In this document: positions 27,715-35,915 of the stretch, piece by piece
Position numbering within the stretch: position 1 is the first letter of the stretch
Layout of the letters: each line of letters starts with the position of its first letter
Source: Mariniflexile litorale
GTDB taxonomy: Bacteria; Bacteroidota; Bacteroidia; Flavobacteriales; Flavobacteriaceae
Direction: 5' to 3'
Assembly: GCF_031128465.2 (NCBI RefSeq)
Contig: NZ_CP155618.1
Location: 939,501-1,003,500, forward strand
DNA: 64,000 nt
Notes under the pieces: model-generated
The model's input: the letters and a program-made list of their open reading frames with translations, nothing else
What the model was told of the DNA's origin: nothing
Databases searched by the model: none
Program-made: the position numbers and the translations under genes

Positions 27715-29486
27715 TGACGAAACAAGTATTTTCTAAATCGGCTTTATTTTTAAGAATTGTATTTTTGGTTAGTGTGTTTCTTATTCTTGTAATCGGCGGT
27801 TTCACCTACCAGCATATTTCGAACTTAACCGACTCTACCAAACAAGTTGTTAGCACTTATAAAGTTAATGTTGAGTTAGAGAAAGTTATTTCTTACTTAA
27901 AAGATGCGGAAAACGGACATAGGAATTACATTTTAACAAAAGATACAACTCACCTAGAACCTTATTTAACAGCTAGAGAAAAGGTTAATGAGTCGTTTGC
28001 CGAATTAAAAGAAATAGCATCTCATAATGAAAAACAAAAAGAAAATTTAAATACCTTAAGTAAATATATTGATGCACTATTTAATAATTTTACAAATACC
28101 AATGCGTTTGTTGAAAACAAACTAACATTAACCGAAGAGTTTAAATCTAATTTTTTTGAAGAAAAGATTATTATGGATTCCATCAGGCAGAAAATCAATG
28201 AGATGATTGAGCTTGAAAACAAACAACTTCATGAACACCAGAAACAATATCAAAACAACTTGCAATTTACACCCCTATTTTTGTACTTGTTGCTATTGTT
28301 TACACTCCTTTTAATTATAATTTCATACAATAGAATTAATAACGATTTTAAAAATATTAAGTTATTTAATAATCAATTATCCATATTTAAAGAAGCTACT
28401 ATTCAATTAGAAACTATTGGTAAACATGGAAATTGGGTGTGGCATGTAGATACAGACACCTTTTCTTTTTCTGATAATTTATACCGTGTATTAGGCGAAA
28501 AACCAGGGGCTTTTAAACCTACTCTCGAGGTTTTTATGGGATACGTTCATCCAGACGATAAGGAAAAGCTTGCTTCCGATGTGGATAAAATGATGAAAAA
28601 TAAAGATTTACCTTTTACATACTACCGAATTATAAAAAAAGATGGTACAATAAGACATATAAAAGGTTATGGCAAACTGCTTATAGATCCTGATGGAGAC
28701 AAACAAGTTATTGGAAATATCACCGATATTTCAGACGAAATTGAAAACTATTTAGAACTCGAAGAACGTAATTTAGAACTTGAAAAAAATAATCTAGAAC
28801 TTTCAGAATTTAATTATGTAGCTAGTCACGATTTACAAGAACCTTTAAGAAAAATTCAAACCTTCATATCCAGATTAGAAGATAAAGAAGCCAAAAACTT
28901 TTCTAGTTCTGGCCTTCAATATCTAGACCGTATTAATGTAGCGGCTACCAGAATGCGTTTGTTAATAGACGATTTGCTTCAGTTTTCTCGAACCAACAAA
29001 CCCGATAAAGAATTTGTTTTCACTAACTTGAATGAACTTCTTGAGAATGCAAAACAAGACGTAGGAGAAACCATTTTAGAAAAAGAAGCCATCATAACAA
29101 GTGAAAAACTGCCAACCCTACCTGTTATACCATTTCAAATACAACAATTGTTTTTAAACTTGCTTAGCAATTCTTTAAAATATTGCAAAAAGAATACACC
29201 TCCAGTGATTGAGATAACATATTCAAAAGAAGAAGCTAAACTAAATAAACTAATAAAAGATACTTATCATACCATTACCTTTTCAGATAATGGCATAGGC
29301 TTCGAGCAAAAGTATGCCGATCAAATATTTGAATTATTCAATAGGCTTCATAACAAACAAAACTATTCTGGCACAGGTGTTGGACTTTCAATTTGTAAAA
29401 AAATTGTAGATAATCACAGTGGTGTTATTATAGCTCATGGCGAACCTGAAATAGGTGCTACTTTTACTATTTACCTTCCAGAATAA
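27714..29486 (+). CDS. Hybrid-sensing histidine kinase with CHASE3, PAS, HisKA and HATPase domains
   Basis: 590 residues. Transmembrane helix 1 (residues about 13-33), a CHASE3-type extracellular helical domain (about 38-180, with DAENGHRNYILTKD), helix 2 (about 188-207), a PAS_3 fold (about 235-345, GNWVWHVDTDTFSFSDN and PDDKEKL), a coiled linker, the HisKA H-box ASHDLQEPLRK (near residue 370) and the ATP-binding N, G1 and G2 boxes NLLSNSLKYC, DNGIGF and GTGVGLSIC. It resembles phytochrome-like kinases that pair with Rcp1 regulators. A hairpin terminator follows. Confidence 0.95.
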   Translation: MTKQVFSKSALFLRIVFLVSVFLILVIGGFTYQHISNLTDSTKQVVSTYKVNVELEKVISYLKDAENGHRNYILTKDTTHLEPYLTAREKVNESFAELKEIASHNEKQKENLNTLSKYIDALFNNFTNTNAFVENKLTLTEEFKSNFFEEKIIMDSIRQKINEMIELENKQLHEHQKQYQNNLQFTPLFLYLLLLFTLLLIIISYNRINNDFKNIKLFNNQLSIFKEATIQLETIGKHGNWVWHVDTDTFSFSDNLYRVLGEKPGAFKPTLEVFMGYVHPDDKEKLASDVDKMMKNKDLPFTYYRIIKKDGTIRHIKGYGKLLIDPDGDKQVIGNITDISDEIENYLELEERNLELEKNNLELSEFNYVASHDLQEPLRKIQTFISRLEDKEAKNFSSSGLQYLDRINVAATRMRLLIDDLLQFSRTNKPDKEFVFTNLNELLENAKQDVGETILEKEAIITSEKLPTLPVIPFQIQQLFLNLLSNSLKYCKKNTPPVIEITYSKEEAKLNKLIKDTYHTITFSDNGIGFEQKYADQIFELFNRLHNKQNYSGTGVGLSICKKIVDNHSGVIIAHGEPEIGATFTIYLPE

Positions 29487-29508
29487 ATAGTATATATCCA
29501 AAATTTTT

Positions 29509-29544
29509 AAAAGCCCTGAGGTTAAAAACTTTAGGGCTTTTTTT
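29509..29544 (+). terminator. Terminator after the histidine kinase gene
   Basis: AAAAGCCCT (from 29509) pairs with AGGGCTTTT (29533-29541), with AG/CT continuing the stem around an A-rich loop, followed by a T run. Confidence 0.85.
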
Positions 29545-29582
29545 ATGCTGTATTGAAATTCTATAACAATCGTTAAAAATGC

Positions 29583-29617
29583 TGTAACGTAAATCTTCTT
29601 AATGGGTTGCATCTTTG
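29583..29617 (+). promoter_or_regulatory. Candidate promoter before the DUF4142 gene
   Basis: CATCTTTG (29610-29617) differs from TAnnTTTG at one base and is preceded by TGTAAC (29583-29588) at exactly 21 nt, the same spacing as before the gene at 24500. GGGTTGCA also occurs in both. Confidence 0.4.
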
Positions 29618-29637
29618 TTATTAGAAAATAAAAAGAG

Positions 29638-30231
29638 GTGATAATTAACAAAAATATTAAAAAGTTTAAAGCACTCTCACTAGTTATAACTATATGTGTT
29701 AGTATTATTTCATGCGACAATGAAAACTATTTATATAATAATGATTTATATAATAACAACGCCGTAAATGAAAATGAGGCTATAAATGAAAGAGTTCAAA
29801 CCAATATAGAGGAAGCTAAAATATTATCAGATGTGTCAATATTAAACGAAAATATAATTGTTTTAAGCAACTCATTGTTAGAAAAAAACAGCATTTATCC
29901 TTTAAAAAATATATCTCATAAATTAAACAAAGATCATATACAAATTAGAAAAAACATAAATGATTTAGCTAAAAAAAAGTTAGTTCTCTTACCTACTACT
30001 TTAGATAAAAATGAAATTAATGAAATATCTAAAATTGATGAAGCCCGTTTTCCTAAGGACTATCTAGATGAAGTTAAAAAACTATTAGAGAATGAAATTG
30101 AACAAACCGAGTATTTATCTATGATAACAAATGATGTAGATTTTAAGGTATTGACAATAAAAATATTAGTGAAATTAAATTATAATTTAATTCAAATACA
30201 TAAAACTTTAAACCAAATTATTAACAATTAA
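29638..30231 (+). CDS. DUF4142-like lipoprotein
   Basis: 197 residues from a GTG start at 29638; an AAAGAGG lies just upstream. A lipobox (SIISC, Cys26) makes it a lipoprotein. After an Asn/Tyr-rich linker (NNDLYNNNAVNENEA) comes a four-helix ferritin-like domain matching DUF4142, including KDHIQIRKNINDLAKKKLVLLP. DUF4142 proteins are exported helical-bundle proteins common in stress clusters, of unknown function. It follows a terminator and likely starts a new transcription unit running to about 33.4 kb. Confidence 0.75.
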   Translation: MIINKNIKKFKALSLVITICVSIISCDNENYLYNNDLYNNNAVNENEAINERVQTNIEEAKILSDVSILNENIIVLSNSLLEKNSIYPLKNISHKLNKDHIQIRKNINDLAKKKLVLLPTTLDKNEINEISKIDEARFPKDYLDEVKKLLENEIEQTEYLSMITNDVDFKVLTIKILVKLNYNLIQIHKTLNQIINN

Positions 30232-30242
30232 AATTAAACATT

Positions 30243-30395
30243 ATGAGAAGTTTATTATATCTAGTAGCCGTAGTACTTATTATAGGCTGGGCCTTAGGGT
30301 TCTTTGTTTACAGTGCTGGCGGATTAATTCATATCTTATTGGTAATTGCCGTTATAGCTATACTATTAAGATTAATTGGCGGTAAAGGCGTGTAG
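30243..30395 (+). CDS. lmo0937-family small membrane protein
   Basis: 50 residues. Two transmembrane helices around a GFFVYSAGGLIHILLV core, which is the lmo0937 family pattern (aliphatic helix, W-x-LGF, then GG-x-IH-x-LLVIAVI). Start ATG at 30243, stop TAG at 30393-30395. The family is widespread, often next to stress genes such as dps or csbD, and has no known function. It is 11 nt after the DUF4142 gene. Confidence 0.85.
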   Translation: MRSLLYLVAVVLIIGWALGFFVYSAGGLIHILLVIAVIAILLRLIGGKGV

Positions 30396-30491
30396 TTTTT
30401 GCATTTCCTTAAATAGTTATATACCATAAATAACGCAAACACCATCACTTATGAAATGATGGCAAATTATAAATCAAAAAAAAAACAAATC

Positions 30492-30752
30492 ATGAAATCA
30501 AATGCATTAGGCATATTAGCAGGAATTGCTACAGGAGCCATATTAGGAGTATTATTTGCACCAGACAAAGGATCTAAAACAAGAAAAAAAATTAAAAACA
30601 AATCTCTTGAAGCAAAAGAAAATTTAAAAGAAGAGTTCGATAATTTTTTAGATACTGTATCAAAAAAATACGAGTCGGTAGTTAAAAATGGGGAAGAAAT
30701 TCTTGAAAAAGGAAAAGAAGAAGTAAAAAAAGCAGTGAATTCTAAAGCTTAA
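30492..30752 (+). CDS. YtxH domain protein
   Basis: 86 residues from the ATG at 30492, which has an A-rich leader; an in-frame ATG at 30456 would add 12 basic residues. The N-terminal helix with small residues (GILAGIATGAILGVLFAPDKG) is the YtxH hallmark, followed by a charged helical tail of about 55 residues (KSLEAKENLKEEFDNFLDT). YtxH proteins are general-stress membrane proteins. It is 3 nt before the holin-like gene. Confidence 0.88.
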   Translation: MKSNALGILAGIATGAILGVLFAPDKGSKTRKKIKNKSLEAKENLKEEFDNFLDTVSKKYESVVKNGEEILEKGKEEVKKAVNSKA

Positions 30753-30755
30753 AAA

Positions 30756-31148
30756 ATGAACAGTACAAACATGGTAAAAAGTATAGATATACTTTATGAA
30801 AAGGCTAAAAAGTATACTGAAACTAGTGCCGAACTAGTAGCACTACATGCTGTTGACAAAACAGCCGATGTACTTTCGTCTTTAACATCCATCATGCTTA
30901 TTATTATAGTTGTTACCTTGTTTACACTGTTTATTAATGTAGGGTTAAGTCTATTTATAGGCAGCCTTTTAAACGCCTATTATCTAGGTTTTTTTATAGT
31001 ATCTGGGTTCTATTTGGTATTGGCTTTCGTGCTTTACAAATTTAAAGATAAGTTAATAAAAACACCAGTAGCAAATTTAATTATAGCAAAATTATTGAAG
31101 TCTAAAAAATCAGAGATAATTAACCAAAGCAATCATGAAGAAGCCTAA
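30756..31148 (+). CDS. Phage-holin-like family membrane protein (Phage_holin_3_6 type)
   Basis: 130 residues. A helical N-terminus, two transmembrane helices (residues about 45-68 and 76-98) and a basic C-terminal tail. This architecture is that of the holin-like proteins that regularly follow YtxH genes in flavobacteria. There is no endolysin nearby, so a lysis role is unlikely; an envelope-stress function is more probable. Its 3' end overlaps the next gene by 14 nt. Confidence 0.82.
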   Translation: MNSTNMVKSIDILYEKAKKYTETSAELVALHAVDKTADVLSSLTSIMLIIIVVTLFTLFINVGLSLFIGSLLNAYYLGFFIVSGFYLVLAFVLYKFKDKLIKTPVANLIIAKLLKSKKSEIINQSNHEEA

Positions 31149-31485
31149 AAATCAAATAGAATTATTAAATGATGCTATGCTGCTTCTTGAAATAAGAAGA
31201 AAAAAGGAATATGAAGATTTAAAAATTCAGTTTCATGAGACTTCCGAAAGTTTTAGACCTATTAACATATGGAACCAAACTGTAAAAGATTTTAGAGAAT
31301 CTACAGAAGTAAAAACAAATCTTCTTGAAACCATATTAAGTGTTGCAGGAGGTTATTTTTCAAAAAAAATAATAGTAGGTAAATCAAATTCTATAGTTAA
31401 AAGTCTTTTAGGATATGTTTTACAGTATGCTGTAACCAATTTTATTTCGAAAAAGGTTCATACAGATACAAATAGTGAGGAGTAG
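31135..31485 (+). CDS. Conserved small protein of the YtxH/holin cluster
   Basis: 116 residues; starts inside the holin-like gene, so translation is coupled. The N-terminal half is charged and helical (EIRRKKEYEDLKIQFHE); the C-terminal half has a weak hydrophobic, Gly-containing stretch (SVAGGYFSKKIIVGK ... LLGYVLQYAVTNFIS) that may lie on the membrane. I recognise it only as a recurrent third member of YtxH-holin operons. The function is unknown. Confidence 0.75.
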   Translation: MKKPKNQIELLNDAMLLLEIRRKKEYEDLKIQFHETSESFRPINIWNQTVKDFRESTEVKTNLLETILSVAGGYFSKKIIVGKSNSIVKSLLGYVLQYAVTNFISKKVHTDTNSEE

Positions 31486-31512
31486 ATAAACAATTAATTA
31501 AAAAATGAAAAA

Positions 31513-32175
31513 ATGAAAACATTGAAATTAACATTAGGAATAGTAGCTGCATCAGTAATGTTTGTAGCATGTAATGATAGCCAAAAAGACATGGCTCAAC
31601 AAAAAGTAGATAATTACGAGTCTTATATAGATTCTATAAGCAACGTAGCCACCGATAAGGCTGGAGAAAACTGGGAAACCATTGAAAGAGATTTTGAACA
31701 AATAAAATCAGAAACTAATAATGCAATCGCATCTGTTACAGATAATTCAGAATTACAAAAAGACATAGACCAAGCTACTTTAAAATACGAAAAATTTAAA
31801 GCAGAAGTAATAGCAGAACATAATAGAATGGAAACAGAAAATTCTAAAATGATGATGCGTCAATCGTTATTAGGAAACCAGTATGAAGGTGGTGACATGA
31901 AATTCACATGGATTAATAAAGATAACATTTTAAGTGTTTACCAAAACTTTGTTGATACTGTTGATAAAAATAAAGATTCATATTCTCGTGAGGACTGGGA
32001 TGAAATCAAATTGCTTTATGAAGCTATTGATACCAGAAAAAATACCGTTGAAAAAGAAGGTTTGTCAAGTGCTGATAATATGAAAATTGCTGGATTAAAA
32101 CTAAAATTTGCTCCTATGTACACTGTTAATAGAATGGGTGCTAAATCGGATGAAAACGCAGAAGCAAAAAAATAA
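31513..32175 (+). CDS. Helical lipoprotein (DUF6565-like)
   Basis: 220 residues. Lipobox MFVAC (Cys20) after a typical signal peptide. The mature part is highly charged and mostly helical with long heptad-like stretches (QQKVDNYESYIDSISNV, DQATLKYEKFKAEVIAEH), suggesting coiled-coil or helical bundle structure in the periplasm. It resembles the DUF6565 lipoproteins of flavobacteria; this assignment is from memory of the pattern and is moderate. It lies 27 nt after the preceding gene. Confidence 0.7.
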   Translation: MKTLKLTLGIVAASVMFVACNDSQKDMAQQKVDNYESYIDSISNVATDKAGENWETIERDFEQIKSETNNAIASVTDNSELQKDIDQATLKYEKFKAEVIAEHNRMETENSKMMMRQSLLGNQYEGGDMKFTWINKDNILSVYQNFVDTVDKNKDSYSREDWDEIKLLYEAIDTRKNTVEKEGLSSADNMKIAGLKLKFAPMYTVNRMGAKSDENAEAKK

Positions 32176-32197
32176 TATTATTACTTAAAACAAAAGA

Positions 32198-32689
32198 ATG
32201 AAAACATACTTAATAACTGGTATTCTAGCTTTACTAACAAGTGTATCAATAAATGCTCAAGACATATCTAAAAATGCATTAGGATTACGATTAGGTGACA
32301 GTGATGGATTTGGAGCTGAAGTTTCATACCAAAGAGCCTTAAATGATAATAAAAGATTAGAGTTTGACTTAGGTTGGAGAGATAGTAAATACTATGATGG
32401 TTTTAAACTAGCGGCATTGCACCAATGGGTTTGGAACATTGAAGATGGCTTTAATTGGTATGCTGGTGTTGGTGGCGGTTTAGGTTCTTATAGTTTTAAT
32501 AACAATAATGGCAATGATTATACGGATACGTTTGCATTCGTGGCAGGAGATATTGGTATAGAATACAACTTTAACATTCCACTATTGCTTTCATTAGACT
32601 TTAGACCCGAAATAGGTTTTGGTGACGAAACATATGATAACAACGACCTAGATTTTGATATTGCCTTAGGTATAAGATATCAGTTTTAA
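32198..32689 (+). CDS. Small outer-membrane beta-barrel protein
   Basis: 163 residues. Signal peptide (residues 1-20, ending INAQ). The mature protein has alternating polar/aromatic strands (EVSYQRALNDNKRLEFDLGWRD, FNWYAGVGGGLGSYSF, IGIEYNFNIPLLLSLDFRPEIGFG) and ends in RYQF with a terminal Phe, as expected for an eight-strand outer-membrane barrel. It may have an OmpX/OmpW-like role in envelope stress. Confidence 0.82.
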   Translation: MKTYLITGILALLTSVSINAQDISKNALGLRLGDSDGFGAEVSYQRALNDNKRLEFDLGWRDSKYYDGFKLAALHQWVWNIEDGFNWYAGVGGGLGSYSFNNNNGNDYTDTFAFVAGDIGIEYNFNIPLLLSLDFRPEIGFGDETYDNNDLDFDIALGIRYQF

Positions 32690-32716
32690 ATTGAGTGAAT
32701 TTTAAAATTTAAGATT

Positions 32717-33175
32717 ATGGAAATTACAAAAGCAAATAAAGAAACAGTAAATATATTACAAGAATTGCTTCAAAAAAATTACGATGCGGAAGCTGGTTAT
32801 AAGCAAATCATGCAAAAAGCGGAGAATAACCTTTTAAAGAATTGGTTACAAATAAAAGCGAAACAAAGAAGTCAGTTTGCTAATGAATTAGATAGCTTAA
32901 TAAGAGATCTAAACGCAACACCAGTAGCTGATGGTTCTCTTTTAGGATCTGCACATAGAGCCTGGATTGATTTAAAAACCACTTTAAGTTCTAATACAGA
33001 CGAAGCTATTCTAGAAGAATGTATTAGAGGTGAAAAAGCAAGCGTTGATGAGTATGAAAATCAACTTGAAAAAGTTAGTAATTACTCAGACATTAATAAT
33101 GTAATATACAAACAATTAGTTGATATTAAAACAGCTTTAAATACTGTAAAGCGACTTGAAGATATTGCAAATTAG
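32717..33175 (+). CDS. PA2169 family four-helix-bundle protein (DUF2383)
   Basis: 152 residues, soluble, all-helical ferritin-like. Conserved features are NYDAEAGYKQIMQKAEN, QRSQFANELDSL, the GSLLGSAHRAWIDLKTTL loop and ECIRGEKASVDEYENQL, the pattern of the PA2169/DUF2383 family. The acidic and His residues resemble a di-iron site but metal binding is not established. It is part of the stress island. Confidence 0.88.
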   Translation: MEITKANKETVNILQELLQKNYDAEAGYKQIMQKAENNLLKNWLQIKAKQRSQFANELDSLIRDLNATPVADGSLLGSAHRAWIDLKTTLSSNTDEAILEECIRGEKASVDEYENQLEKVSNYSDINNVIYKQLVDIKTALNTVKRLEDIAN

Positions 33176-33226
33176 TATCAAGTAAAATTTAAATTAAACC
33201 ATTAATAACTTAAAAAAACAAACAAG

Positions 33227-33391
33227 ATGAAAAAAATAGCATATACATTTTTATTATTAGCTACAGTAGGAACCATGTTTACTAGCTGTAGAGAGAAAAA
33301 AACGACTGGCGAAAAAATTGAAGATGGTGTTGAAGAAGTAGGAGATGGCATTGAAGATGCAGCAGATGATGTTGAGGATGCTGTTGATTAA
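33227..33391 (+). CDS. Small acidic lipoprotein
   Basis: 54 residues, ATG at 33227 with an A-rich leader, TAA at 33389. Signal peptide with lipobox MFTSC (Cys21). The mature peptide is short and extremely acidic, with a repeated EDGVEEVGDGIEDAADDVED pattern (imperfect 7-residue repeats of D/E-D-x-V/I-E-x-A/V), suggesting an amphipathic helix. It is the last gene of the island and is followed by a strong terminator. Function unknown. Confidence 0.8.
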   Translation: MKKIAYTFLLLATVGTMFTSCREKKTTGEKIEDGVEEVGDGIEDAADDVEDAVD

Positions 33392-33413
33392 GCAATTAAA
33401 AAATAGTTTATAT

Positions 33414-33446
33414 AAAAAAAGACTGCTTTTCAAGCAGTCTTTTTTT
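33414..33446. terminator. Bidirectional terminator at the end of the stress island
   Basis: A-tract plus GACTGCTT (33421-33428), TTC loop, AAGCAGTC (33432-33439) plus T-tract. It separates the plus-strand island from the convergent aminotransferase gene. Confidence 0.9.
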
Positions 33447-33468
33447 ATATATGAAATCAAAAAATGTT

Positions 33469-34653
33469 TTAACTCACAACGGCTTTAATACGCTTTATAG
33501 CTTCAATAATTTGTTCTTGTGAAGCTGCATATGAAATACGAATACAATCAGGATTTCCGAACGATTCGCCATCCACAGTAGCTACTAAAGCTTCTTCTAA
33601 TAAAAACAAAGAAAAATCTGAAGCATTGTTTATAGTTTTTCCGCGTAGCGTTTTTCCAAAGAAAAAAGAAATGTTTGGAAATACGTAAAAAGCACCTTCA
33701 GGAACGTTTGTTACAAAACCTTCAACTTCGCTTAATAAATCTAAAATTAAATCACGACGCACTTTAAACTCATCAATCATGTATTGAACACGAGTTGGCG
33801 ATTCGTTAAGGGCTGTAATAGTAGCTCGTTGTGCAATACAGTTAGCGCCACTTGTAATTTGACCTTGCATTTTATTACATGCACGCGCAATTTTTTCAGG
33901 AGCACCAATGTAACCAATACGCCATCCCGTCATCGCAAATGCTTTCGACACGCCGTTTACAGTAATAGTACGGTCGTACATATCTTCAAATTGAGCCATA
34001 CTAGCATGTCCTCCCACATAATTTATATGTTCATATATTTCATCTGAAACAATATAAACATCTGGATATTTCACTAATACGTCGGCCAATCCTCTTAATT
34101 CCTCTTTACTATAAATAGAACCACTTGGATTACAAGGCGAGCTAAACCAAATCATTTTAGTTTTTGGTGTAATAGCCGCTTCTAACTGTGCAGGTGTCAT
34201 TTTAAAATCGGTAGCGATAGTTGTTTTAACTTCTACTGGTACACCATCATTTAATTTTACTAAGTCGGCATAACTCACCCAATAAGGACAAGGCATTATA
34301 ACTTCGTCACCTTTATTAGTCATAACCGCAGCAATGTTAGCTAACGATTGTTTTGCACCTGTAGAAACTACAATTTGGCTTGGTGTATAAGTTAAATCAT
34401 TATCACGTTTAAATTTCGTGATGATGGCTTGTTTTAAATCACCATACCCATCAACCGGTGAGTACGAATTGTAATTGTCATTAATTGCTTGAATAGCGGC
34501 ATCTTTAATAAAATCTGGAGTATTAAAATCTGGTTCACCCAAACTTAACCCAATAATATCTTTGCCTTCTTCTTTTAACTCTCTTGCTTTTGCAGCCATA
34601 GCCAACGTAGCAGACTGAGCCATATTTAAAATTCTATCGGATAGTAATTGCAT
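33469..34653 (-). CDS. Pyridoxal-phosphate-dependent aminotransferase (aspartate aminotransferase-like)
   Basis: 394 residues, fold-type I, subgroup Ib aspartate aminotransferase. The PLP lysine is Lys237 in NGVSKAFAMTGWRIGY; SLGEPDF, SSPCNPSG, IVSDEIYEHI and the C-terminal IRISYAAS (Arg binding the substrate carboxylate) are all present. It converts aspartate and 2-oxoglutarate to oxaloacetate and glutamate, possibly also acting on prephenate or other substrates. It lies 20 nt after the desaturase gene on the same strand. Confidence 0.94.
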   Translation of the reverse strand: MQLLSDRILNMAQSATLAMAAKARELKEEGKDIIGLSLGEPDFNTPDFIKDAAIQAINDNYNSYSPVDGYGDLKQAIITKFKRDNDLTYTPSQIVVSTGAKQSLANIAAVMTNKGDEVIMPCPYWVSYADLVKLNDGVPVEVKTTIATDFKMTPAQLEAAITPKTKMIWFSSPCNPSGSIYSKEELRGLADVLVKYPDVYIVSDEIYEHINYVGGHASMAQFEDMYDRTITVNGVSKAFAMTGWRIGYIGAPEKIARACNKMQGQITSGANCIAQRATITALNESPTRVQYMIDEFKVRRDLILDLLSEVEGFVTNVPEGAFYVFPNISFFFGKTLRGKTINNASDFSLFLLEEALVATVDGESFGNPDCIRISYAASQEQIIEAIKRIKAVVS

Positions 34654-34673
34654 TTAAAAATAAATAATAATGG

Positions 34674-35774
34674 TTAGACGTGTAAAGCTGGTTTCATTCC
34701 CATTTCTTTTAAATGCTTGAAATGCGCAATAATAGCTTTACGAGTAGTTTTATATTCGTTGTACGGTAAGTTAAACTCTTTAGCTGTTTCTTTAACTATT
34801 TTTGATATTTTAGTATAATGAACATGACTAATATGTGGGAAAATATGGTGTTCAACCTGATGGTTTAATCCACCAGTAAACCAATTTACTATTCTGTTTT
34901 TGGTACTAAAGTTTATAGTTGTTTTTAGTTGATGCACTGCCCATGTGTTTTTCATGGTACCATCTTTTTCAGGTAATGGCATTTCAGCATCTTCCATAAC
35001 GTGTGCTAATTGAAACACCACGCTTAAAATCAAACCTGCAGTATAATGCATTAGAAAAAACCCTATTAAAATTTTCCACCATGCAATATCTAAAATTAAC
35101 ATAGGAAGCAGAATCCAAACAGCAATATAAATAACTTTAGAAATTACCAGTTTACTCCAATTCCAAACAGGATTTGGAAACTTACCATATGATAATTTAC
35201 GTTTCATATAGCGACGCATCTGCTGAAAATCGGTCGTTATCGCCCAATTGATAGTTAATAATCCGTAAAGTAAAACCGAATAAAAATGTTGAAATTTATG
35301 ATACCATTTCCATTCAGAATGTTCTGTAAAACGCAAAATACGTCCCGCTTCTAAATCTTCATCATGGCCATGAATATTTGTATAAGTATGATGCAACACA
35401 TTGTGCTGTACTTTCCAATTGTAAACATTCCCCGCAAGAATATAAATACTACTTCCCATTAAACGATTAATCCATTCTTTATTAGAAAATGATCCATGGT
35501 TACCATCGTGCATTACATTCATGCCTACGCCAGCCATACCTATTCCCATCACAATAGTAAGTAATAATTGTGCCCAACCAGGAATATTTAATGTTAATAA
35601 TAAAAAATAAGGTGCTAAGAAAAGAGAAAACATAACAAAGGTTTTGGCCCATAATTTCCAGTTTCCTGTACGCTTAATGTCATTGTCTTTAAAGTAATCA
35701 TTAACACGTTTATTAAGCGTCCTAAAAAACTTTGCAGAGTCTGTTCTTGAAAATGATAGGGTTTGTTTTGTCAT
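34674..35774 (-). CDS. Front-end type fatty acid desaturase
   Basis: 366 residues, integral membrane di-iron desaturase. The three His boxes are HDGNH (residues 89-93), HNVLHHTYTN (His124-His129) and QVEHHIFP (near residue 306). The Gln in place of the first His of the third box is typical of front-end (delta-5/6/linoleoyl-type) desaturases. No fused cytochrome b5 domain is present. It introduces double bonds into membrane fatty acids, relevant to cold adaptation. A promoter-like TATCTTTG lies upstream. Confidence 0.92.
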   Translation of the reverse strand: MTKQTLSFSRTDSAKFFRTLNKRVNDYFKDNDIKRTGNWKLWAKTFVMFSLFLAPYFLLLTLNIPGWAQLLLTIVMGIGMAGVGMNVMHDGNHGSFSNKEWINRLMGSSIYILAGNVYNWKVQHNVLHHTYTNIHGHDEDLEAGRILRFTEHSEWKWYHKFQHFYSVLLYGLLTINWAITTDFQQMRRYMKRKLSYGKFPNPVWNWSKLVISKVIYIAVWILLPMLILDIAWWKILIGFFLMHYTAGLILSVVFQLAHVMEDAEMPLPEKDGTMKNTWAVHQLKTTINFSTKNRIVNWFTGGLNHQVEHHIFPHISHVHYTKISKIVKETAKEFNLPYNEYKTTRKAIIAHFKHLKEMGMKPALHV

Positions 35775-35825
35775 GCTATTAATTTTAATATGATTAATAA
35801 TAAAAATTCTTGATCATACCTGAGG

Positions 35826-35833
35826 CAAAGATA
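35826..35833 (-). promoter_or_regulatory. Candidate -7 box of the desaturase promoter
   Basis: Minus-strand TATCTTTG matches TAnnTTTG and lies 52 nt upstream of the desaturase ATG. A TTATAA about 21 nt further up may serve as the -33 element. Confidence 0.5.
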
Positions 35834-35864
35834 GGTATAAACCAACTTAAGTTATAACGTTTTT

Positions 35865-35898
35865 TTGTAAAAATATGTACTTAAAAAGTATATTTTTG
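35865..35898 (+). promoter_or_regulatory. Candidate promoter of rsmG
   Basis: TTG (35865-35867) followed after 23 nt by TATTTTTG (35891-35898), 18 nt before the rsmG start. It fits the Bacteroidota consensus and is back-to-back with the desaturase promoter. Confidence 0.6.
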
Positions 35899-35915
35899 TT
35901 GAAAATTTAACAAGA

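Noticed and set aside
30756-31148. Holin-like gene as a sign of a prophage
   Set aside because: No other phage gene is nearby, and this family normally accompanies YtxH in stress clusters.
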